This document shows positions 59,622 to 64,000 of a stretch of DNA of 64,000 nucleotides, one piece after another. Both the position numbers and the translations under genes were made by a program. The notes beneath the pieces were generated by a model. The model saw only the letters and a program-made list of their open reading frames with translations. It did no database searches and was not told the origin of the DNA. Origin of the DNA: Thermodesulfobacteriota bacterium (GTDB taxonomy: Bacteria; Desulfobacterota_D; UBA1144; Nemesobacterales; UBA2774); NCBI GenBank assembly GCA_035325995.1, contig DAOKYU010000005.1, positions 124,001 through 188,000 of the forward strand, read 5' to 3'. The number at the start of each line of letters is the position of its first letter. Position 1 is the first letter of the stretch.

Positions 59622-60405
59622 TATTTCCCCCTCCGTTTCGTGCTATTACTTCCCGTGCGAGCGACACGTAGCTCTCGGCCCCGGTGGATTTTATGTCGTA
59701 AAGGATAATGGGCTTTCCGTGGCTCGGGGATTCGGCGAGCCTTACGTTTCTGAAGATTACGGATTCGAATACCTCTTCGTTGAAATACGCCCTGAGCTCG
59801 TTGGCGACGACGTGGCATATCCTGTTCCGTGAATCGAACATCGTAAGGAGATAACCTTCTACCTTGAGCTCCGGGTTCAGCCTCTGCCTTATAAGCGATA
59901 TCGTCCTCTGGAGCTGCCCGAGCCCTTCCATGGCGTAGTATTCGCACTGTACGGGGATGAGGACCGAGTCCGCCGCCGTGAGCGCATTTACCGTGAGTAT
60001 GCTGAGCGAAGGCGGGCAGTCTATCAGTATGAAGTCGTATTCGTGGACGACTTTTTCGATCGCCTGCTTAAGCCTCCATTCGCGGTCTTCCAGGTGAAGC
60101 AGCTCGACCTCCGCCCCTGTAAGCTCGGGCGTCGCCGGGACTACGGAGAGGAATCCGCCCAGGGCCTCGGGCTCGACGTCTATCTTGATGTCGGCTATCT
60201 CCGCCTCGCCGATGAGGGCGTCGTATATGCTCCTTCGGACCTCTTCCTTGTCCACCCCTACCCCGCTCGTGGCGTTCGCCTGCGGGTCGAAATCTATGAA
60301 CATGGTCCTCTTCTGGGCGGCCGCCAGGGACGCCGCGAGGTTTATGGCCGTAGTCGTTTTACCGACGCCGCCCTTCTGATTTGCGATACATATGACCTTT
60401 GCCAT
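59599..60405 (-). CDS. parA: Chromosome partitioning ATPase ParA (Soj)
   Basis: 268 aa. Deviant Walker A KGGVGKTTT at residues 11-19, Walker A' DFDPQANAT and Walker B ILIDCPPSLS. No N-terminal DNA-binding extension, so the chromosomal Soj type. It forms gradients that move ParB-parS complexes. ATG at 60405. First gene of a minus-strand parA-parB cluster next to purSQ instead of the usual gidAB/rnpA genes. Confidence 0.96.
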   Translation of the reverse strand: MAKVICIANQKGGVGKTTTAINLAASLAAAQKRTMFIDFDPQANATSGVGVDKEEVRRSIYDALIGEAEIADIKIDVEPEALGGFLSVVPATPELTGAEVELLHLEDREWRLKQAIEKVVHEYDFILIDCPPSLSILTVNALTAADSVLIPVQCEYYAMEGLGQLQRTISLIRQRLNPELKVEGYLLTMFDSRNRICHVVANELRAYFNEEVFESVIFRNVRLAESPSHGKPIILYDIKSTGAESYVSLAREVIARNGGGNIEESHTG

Positions 60406-60722
60406 ATTCCGCCCGAATGCAACTGAATCTACCCGGCTGTGGGTCTTCCCGCTCCGATGTATCGGCTGTGGATAGCAATGCGATGTATAACCCCGAACCC
60501 GTGGATATTACCATATTATCTTTTAACACCCCTCCCCGCAAGACTCGCGGCAAACGAAGAACACGGCTTTTCCGGGCGCCCTGGCTTTTCCCCGTAAATC
60601 CCCCGAGTTTCGGCCGGGGGTTGAATTCGGGATTCAAAATATGTAAGCTAGCTCTTCTCTGGACTTACCTGGTGGTTGCCCATTGGGGTCTTGTCTACCA
60701 AATTATTCTCGAGGAGAGGTGC
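60406..60722. other. Intergenic region between divergent parA and M23 genes
   Basis: No gene. Upstream of parA there is TGTGGATAG (60467-60475), which on the minus strand is CTATCCACA, 8 of 9 to the DnaA box TTATCCACA, plus weaker TGTGGG and CGTGGATAT nearby. No AT-rich unwinding region or other origin sign is clear. Confidence 0.35.
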
Positions 60723-61553
60723 ATGGATAAGGATCATCTTACCATTATGCTGATTACTCCGGGAAGTAAGGGCCCTAAGGCGCTCAATTTAAAAATTTCC
60801 CACCTTAAATTCATCTTTTTCGTATTCTCGGTTTTTACAGTCGCTTCAATCCTGTCTTTCGCTTCCACCTATACCTTTTACAAAGATTCAGAATCAAAAA
60901 CCAAGTCGGTCAAGAACCTGTCATCGACAATCGACAGGCTGAGCCAGAACCTGACTGAGAACATGGAGACCGAGGCCGACCTCAGGGCAAAGCTCCACGG
61001 CATAGAGGCCAAGCTCCTCGAAATGCAGGACATGCTCGACAAGAAAGGCATCAAGAAAGACCTGGCCGTCGGGGGCGAGTTCATACCCACCGACAGGCTC
61101 AGCCTATCCTACATCGATTACGTGGAGAGCGACGTAGATGTGCTGTTCGAGACGATGAAGAACCTCCCGCTCGGCATCCCGCTCGAAGGCAAGATAAATT
61201 CCGCCTTCGGCTACAGGAAGGACCCGTTTCGTTCGAGGGTCGGTTTTCATTCCGGTATAGACATAGACGCCAGCCAGGGGGACCCGATAGTCGCGACCGC
61301 CGACGGTGTCGTGAAAAAGGCGGGCTGGCAGAGCAGCTACGGAAAGGTCGTGGTGCTCGTCCACAAGGACGGCTTCGAGACGCTCTACGGGCACCTCTCG
61401 AAGATCACCGTCGAGGAAGGCGACGAGGTGAAGGTCGGCGACGTCATAGGCAAGGCGGGAAGCACCGGAAGGTCGACGGGAACGCATCTCCACTACGAAG
61501 TGATGAAAGACGGGAAGAGAGTCAACCCCGCGACTTTCCTGTCGCTGAAATAA
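60723..61553 (+). CDS. M23 family metallopeptidase (LytM-type), membrane anchored
   Basis: 276 aa. One membrane helix near residues 28-48 (FIFFVFSVFTVASILSFAST), a coiled coil (about 55-110), then an M23 domain with HSGIDID (His, Asp metal ligands) near residue 176 and THLHYEV near 257. The full Zn site suggests an active endopeptidase that cuts peptidoglycan cross-links outside the membrane. GAGGAGAGG precedes the ATG at 60723. Divergent from parA. Confidence 0.92.
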   Translation: MDKDHLTIMLITPGSKGPKALNLKISHLKFIFFVFSVFTVASILSFASTYTFYKDSESKTKSVKNLSSTIDRLSQNLTENMETEADLRAKLHGIEAKLLEMQDMLDKKGIKKDLAVGGEFIPTDRLSLSYIDYVESDVDVLFETMKNLPLGIPLEGKINSAFGYRKDPFRSRVGFHSGIDIDASQGDPIVATADGVVKKAGWQSSYGKVVVLVHKDGFETLYGHLSKITVEEGDEVKVGDVIGKAGSTGRSTGTHLHYEVMKDGKRVNPATFLSLK

Positions 61554-61809
61554 GACAATCCGAAACACCCGGCCGTAAGGAAACGATCTTGCCGCCGGGA
61601 CCGAGGCTGATTCATATACATCCGTAATTTCGGGGGAAGTATCCCTTTCGAGCGAGGTACACCGTGCGAGGAGAAGCCCGCCCTGTGTGACGCTCCATGC
61701 CGAACATCCTTCACGGATGCGGCGAAGCGGCTATTCAAATTGTGATAAGTTCTAGAGGGGTGTTTGGAGGGCCGAAGCCTGACTGTTCCCCGGCCCCGAA
61801 TATTAATGC

Positions 61810-62271
61810 TCAGTGGTGGTGGCTGTGATCTTCCGACTGCTTGTCCATTCCCTTGACAGGGGCGTTGACGGTTACCTTCCCGGCTTTTTCGAAGTCGAGG
61901 ACTATTTCTACATTCTCCCCACCCTTAAGCGGCTCCTTAAGCCCTATGAGCATGATGTGATAGCTCCCGGGCTTGAGCTCGACGGTGCCGCCGGCGCTAA
62001 CCGCAACCCCGTCTACCTTCTCCATCTTTGCGACGCCCTTGTCGTCTACGGAGCTGAGGTGTATCTCGGTCGTTTCCGCCGCCGTGGACGAGGCGCCCGT
62101 GATCGTGTCGTCCTCGTCGCCGTTGTTGGCGATCTTCATGTATGCGGCCGTTATCGTCGACGCCGGCGGGACTTCCCTTACCCACGCGTCCGTAACGGTT
62201 ATCGTATCCTCCGCGTTCGAATAACCGAAAGCAAAAAGTGCAAGCGCTACAGCGAGAAACAGACTCTTCAT
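61810..62271 (-). CDS. Periplasmic copper chaperone PCu(A)C
   Basis: 153 aa. Signal peptide KSLFLAVALALFAFGYSNA, cleaved near residue 20. Copper-binding residues His71, Met83, His105 and Met107 (EIHLSS, KMEKV, YHIMLIG) match the H(M)x10M...HxM pattern approximately. The C-terminus is His-rich (EDHSHHH), for extra metal binding. It delivers Cu(I) to the CuA site of cytochrome oxidase, together with SCO1, encoded just upstream. Confidence 0.92.
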   Translation of the reverse strand: MKSLFLAVALALFAFGYSNAEDTITVTDAWVREVPPASTITAAYMKIANNGDEDDTITGASSTAAETTEIHLSSVDDKGVAKMEKVDGVAVSAGGTVELKPGSYHIMLIGLKEPLKGGENVEIVLDFEKAGKVTVNAPVKGMDKQSEDHSHHH

Positions 62272-62331
62272 TTCGTTCTCCTCACCTTGGATTATTTGGC
62301 TGTTTTATCAGCCCTCATTAAGGTTTCCTGC

Positions 62332-62943
62332 CTAGAGTATTTTCTTCAAATCCCCCGCTATGGATTTCGGATCCATCTTGTCCTGCGGGTATCTCAATAC
62401 GACCTTACCGTTTTTATCGAGAAGATATACGGCCGATGTGTGCCCCATTAGATAACCGGCTTTGGAGTCCGACTCTTCCTTCATATAAAAAGCCCGGAAC
62501 GAATTCGCGACTTTTTTTATCTCGTCGGGCGTACCCGTAAGCCCCGTGAAGCTTTCGTTGAAATAGGGGACGTAATTCCTGAGCGCTTCGGGGTCGTCCC
62601 TCTCGGGGTCTATAGTGACGAAGAGGACCTTGAATTTATCCTTCTCGGCTTCGCCTACCTCTTTGGATACGCCGTTCAGGACCGAGAGCGTGACGGGGCA
62701 GATGTCCGGGCAGTGCGTATAGCCGAAGAAGAGGAACACCGGCTCCCCCCGGAAGTCGCTTAGGCTGACCTTGTTGCCGTTCTGGTCCGTGAGGGTAAAG
62801 TCCGGAATGTCCATTTCGAGCGAGTTCCCGTAATAATCATCCTTGACCTTATGGTCCCAGAGCTTGTAGAGGATCACCCCCCACCCCGCAGCGACTAAAA
62901 TGAGCACCACGAACGAAGCGATTATTATATTTTTGCGTCTCAT
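62332..62943 (-). CDS. SCO1/SenC family copper protein
   Basis: 203 aa, membrane-anchored by NIIIASFVVLILVAAGWGVIL. The thioredoxin-like fold has the copper motif CPDIC (Cys78, Cys82) and His168 (MGHTSAV). It acts with PCuAC in CuA site assembly or thiol-disulfide control. The gene is 60 bases upstream of the PCuAC gene, same strand, so probably one transcript. The oxidase genes themselves are not in the window. Confidence 0.94.
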   Translation of the reverse strand: MRRKNIIIASFVVLILVAAGWGVILYKLWDHKVKDDYYGNSLEMDIPDFTLTDQNGNKVSLSDFRGEPVFLFFGYTHCPDICPVTLSVLNGVSKEVGEAEKDKFKVLFVTIDPERDDPEALRNYVPYFNESFTGLTGTPDEIKKVANSFRAFYMKEESDSKAGYLMGHTSAVYLLDKNGKVVLRYPQDKMDPKSIAGDLKKIL

Positions 62944-63060
62944 AGCGTTATTTCCCGGTGGAACGGCGAGAATATCTCCAACAGAGTTTATATATTACCC
63001 ACTAATATTTTCAGCGTCTAAGAAGAATAACGAGCCGGGGTGGATAGGAGGTCATGCCGC
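62944..63060. other. Upstream region of sco1 and of the small-peptide candidate
   Basis: AT-rich; TAATAT at 63003-63008 and TATATATT near 62989 could be -10 elements, but no consensus -35 is present. No gene. Confidence 0.3.
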
Positions 63061-63129
63061 GTGAAACCAAAGACTCTCATAAAAACAAAAGGGAATGCCT
63101 CGATTGTCTCGCGGGCATTCCCTTTTTAA
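63061..63129 (+). CDS. Possible 22-residue peptide or part of a small RNA
   Basis: GTG at 63061 is 9 bases after a perfect AGGAGG (63046-63051). The frame gives a basic 22-residue peptide, MKPKTLIKTKGNASIVSRAFPF, whose stop TAA overlaps the T-run of a strong hairpin terminator. So either a tiny protein or a small RNA ending there. An ATG at 63054 is too close to the ribosome binding site. Low confidence as a protein. Confidence 0.35.
   Translation: MKPKTLIKTKGNASIVSRAFPF
63088..63127 (+). terminator. Strong intrinsic terminator
   Basis: GGGAATGCC (63091-63099) pairs with GGCATTCCC (63114-63122), followed by TTTTT. On the minus strand the same stem is followed by TTTTGTTTTTATG, so it can work in both directions. 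No plus-strand protein gene of normal size precedes it. Confidence 0.75.
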
Positions 63130-63471
63130 AGGAGGATGGAGGATGAATTGTTAAGTCTTGCGGTTAAGATTAGTAATAAAAATAAAGTATTTTACTTAAG
63201 GTGTCAAGGGGCATTTTTCCGGCGCCACAATAATACCGCAAGCCATTGATATAACTGCATAATATTTGCAAGAAACGGCGCTTCGCACGTCGCTTTTCAT
63301 TCCCGAGGGCGAGCAGGCATAAAAATTTGATTCCCGCCCGTATCGCTTCTTTCGGCCCGGAGCATTCGGGAGACTTGAAACTTGACGGGCGCGTGATATA
63401 TTTCAACACTTCTGACGGGCAGGCAGACAACTTGCCCGCGTAAACTAGAGCATTCCATACCGCAAAAATCA
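63130..63471. other. Intergenic region upstream of tRNA-Met
   Basis: About 340 bases without a convincing gene; one 86-codon minus-strand frame crosses it but has no ribosome binding site and no family likeness. A CTTGACG near 63381 could be part of the tRNA promoter, but no -10 fits it. Confidence 0.4.
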
Positions 63472-63546
63472 GGCGACGTAGCTCAGAGGCAGAGCAGGGC
63501 TCTCATAAGGCCCGTGTCGGTGGTTCGATTCCACCCGTCGCCACCA
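63472..63546 (+). tRNA. tRNA-Met (CAT), elongator type
   Basis: Folds as a 75-nt cloverleaf: acceptor GGCGACG (63472) with CGTCGCC, D arm GCTC...GAGC, anticodon loop CTCATAA with CAT at 63504-63506, T arm GGTGG-TTCGATT-CCACC, and encoded CCA at the 3' end (63544-63546). The first acceptor pair is G-C, unlike the mismatched initiator tRNA, so it is elongator Met; a tRNA-Ile with lysidine is less likely from its body. Confidence 0.93.
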
Positions 63547-63641
63547 TTCCCAACCCTCTTTTCAGTCAGCCGGATAATTTCAGGTTCTTCATACGGAATA
63601 AACAGTACCCCTGTAGGCTTCTCTGTAAGAAGAGGTGACGA

Positions 63642-64000
63642 ATGGAATCCGTAAACAAGTGCGGCGGCCCCCGGGGAACAGGCATCGGGTGCGCCGGCGG
63701 CCAGGGACAATCGAAAGACGGGCTTCTAAGGCTCATACGCCTGCTCGGCGATATGCGGGGAGAGATGCTCCGCTTCGCGTCGGATTGCCGGGGCGCCGCC
63801 CTCGGCGAAGTAGACCCGGCATACGTGAGAAGCGCCGAGAACCTCCTTCACTACCTGGCGCTCAGGCGTCACGACCTCCGGGAGCTCCAGTCCGAACTGG
63901 CCGAGCTCGGCCTTTCCTCGCTCGGGCGCTCGGAGTCCCACGTGATGGCCACGATAGAATCGGTGCTTAAGACCCTTTGCCTGGTGGCCGATTGCCCTCC
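63642..64000 (+). CDS. Pyruvate-kinase-like protein, N-terminal part (runs off the edge)
   Basis: About 119 codons, open to the edge of the window. ATG at 63642 is 6 bases after AGAGGTG. The distinctive stretch RSAENLLHYLALRRHDLREL, then ELGLSSLGRSESHVMATIESVL, resembles my recollection of the leader region of a group of bacterial proteins annotated as pyruvate kinase, in which it precedes the kinase barrel. The barrel itself is outside the window, so the assignment is tentative. The N-terminal 25 residues are Gly/Cys-rich and look unstructured. Confidence 0.55.
   Translation, partial: MESVNKCGGPRGTGIGCAGGQGQSKDGLLRLIRLLGDMRGEMLRFASDCRGAALGEVDPAYVRSAENLLHYLALRRHDLRELQSELAELGLSSLGRSESHVMATIESVLKTLCLVADCP

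Noticed and set aside
60399..60722. 108-codon N-terminal extension of the M23 peptidase
   Set aside because: No ribosome binding site; the ATG at 60723 has GAGGAGAGG and begins the membrane protein.
58773..60722. parS centromere site
   Set aside because: No TGTTTCACGTGAAACA-like sequence was seen by eye.
63170..63430. 86-codon minus-strand frame before tRNA-Met
   Set aside because: Low-complexity content, no ribosome binding site and no family.

Overview
The window is bacterial chromosome from a GC-rich Gram-negative organism. LolA, lipoprotein signals, a periplasmic PCuAC copper chaperone, minor type IV pilins and PilY1 point to an outer membrane. Complex I subunits, an SCO1 protein and a Mn-type superoxide dismutase point to aerobic respiration. 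AUA and AGG codons are used freely despite the GC-rich sequence. With an adenosylcobalamin-type ribonucleotide reductase and a CofE (F420) protein, this suggests an uncultured lineage near the former Deltaproteobacteria; the assignment is inference only. I saw no rRNA, CRISPR array, insertion sequence or prophage.

Layout. 1-7.4 kb: single genes (edge of a zinc-type dehydrogenase, lipoproteins, hotdog thioesterase, methyltransferase, Dph6-like PP-loop enzyme, YpfJ-type metallopeptidase, dicarboxylate symporter, NTF2-like and DUF924 proteins). 7.4-10.8 kb: class II ribonucleotide reductase nrdJ behind a promoter carrying two NrdR boxes 31 bp apart. 11-19 kb: a sigma-70 factor, SodA, and an Rrf2-sufB-sufC-sufD-Rieske operon, then DUF488 and a metallophosphatase. 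19-31 kb: ilvD, a class V aminotransferase, a cold-shock protein, a DUF4159 Tat protein, glycerophosphodiesterase, a UbiA prenyltransferase, a TMTC-like TPR membrane protein, cofE, a DUF1579 protein and a sterol-desaturase-type hydroxylase. 31-34 kb: a thioredoxin-fold protein, then a TetR regulator and a methyltransferase that share a palindromic operator.

33.8-42.1 kb: minor pilin operon pilV-pilW-pilX-pilY1-fimT, on the minus strand, with a possible sigma-54 promoter. 42-47.6 kb: tmk-holB-metG, an RsuA/RluB pseudouridine synthase and two exported proteins. 47.8-50.4 kb: nuoABCD; the nuoN gene lies apart at 54-55.5 kb, with lolA-ftsK between. 55.8-57.4 kb: a compact TusA-cysteine synthase-JAMM peptidase operon that resembles the mycobacterial CysO-CysM-Mec system but has a TusA-like protein in place of CysO. 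57.6-60.4 kb: parA-parB, then purS-purQ and a 48-residue membrane protein. 60.7-64 kb: an M23 endopeptidase, the SCO1 and PCuAC copper pair, a small-RNA or small-peptide candidate, elongator tRNA-Met(CAT), and the start of a gene tentatively assigned to pyruvate-kinase-like proteins at the right edge.

Regulatory signals are unusually readable. Several consensus TTGACA promoters precede genes (nrdJ, ilvD, cspA, rrf2, tetR, nuoA). At three genes (DUF4159, tetR, nuoA) the promoter lies so close to a start codon without a Shine-Dalgarno sequence that a leaderless mRNA is predicted.
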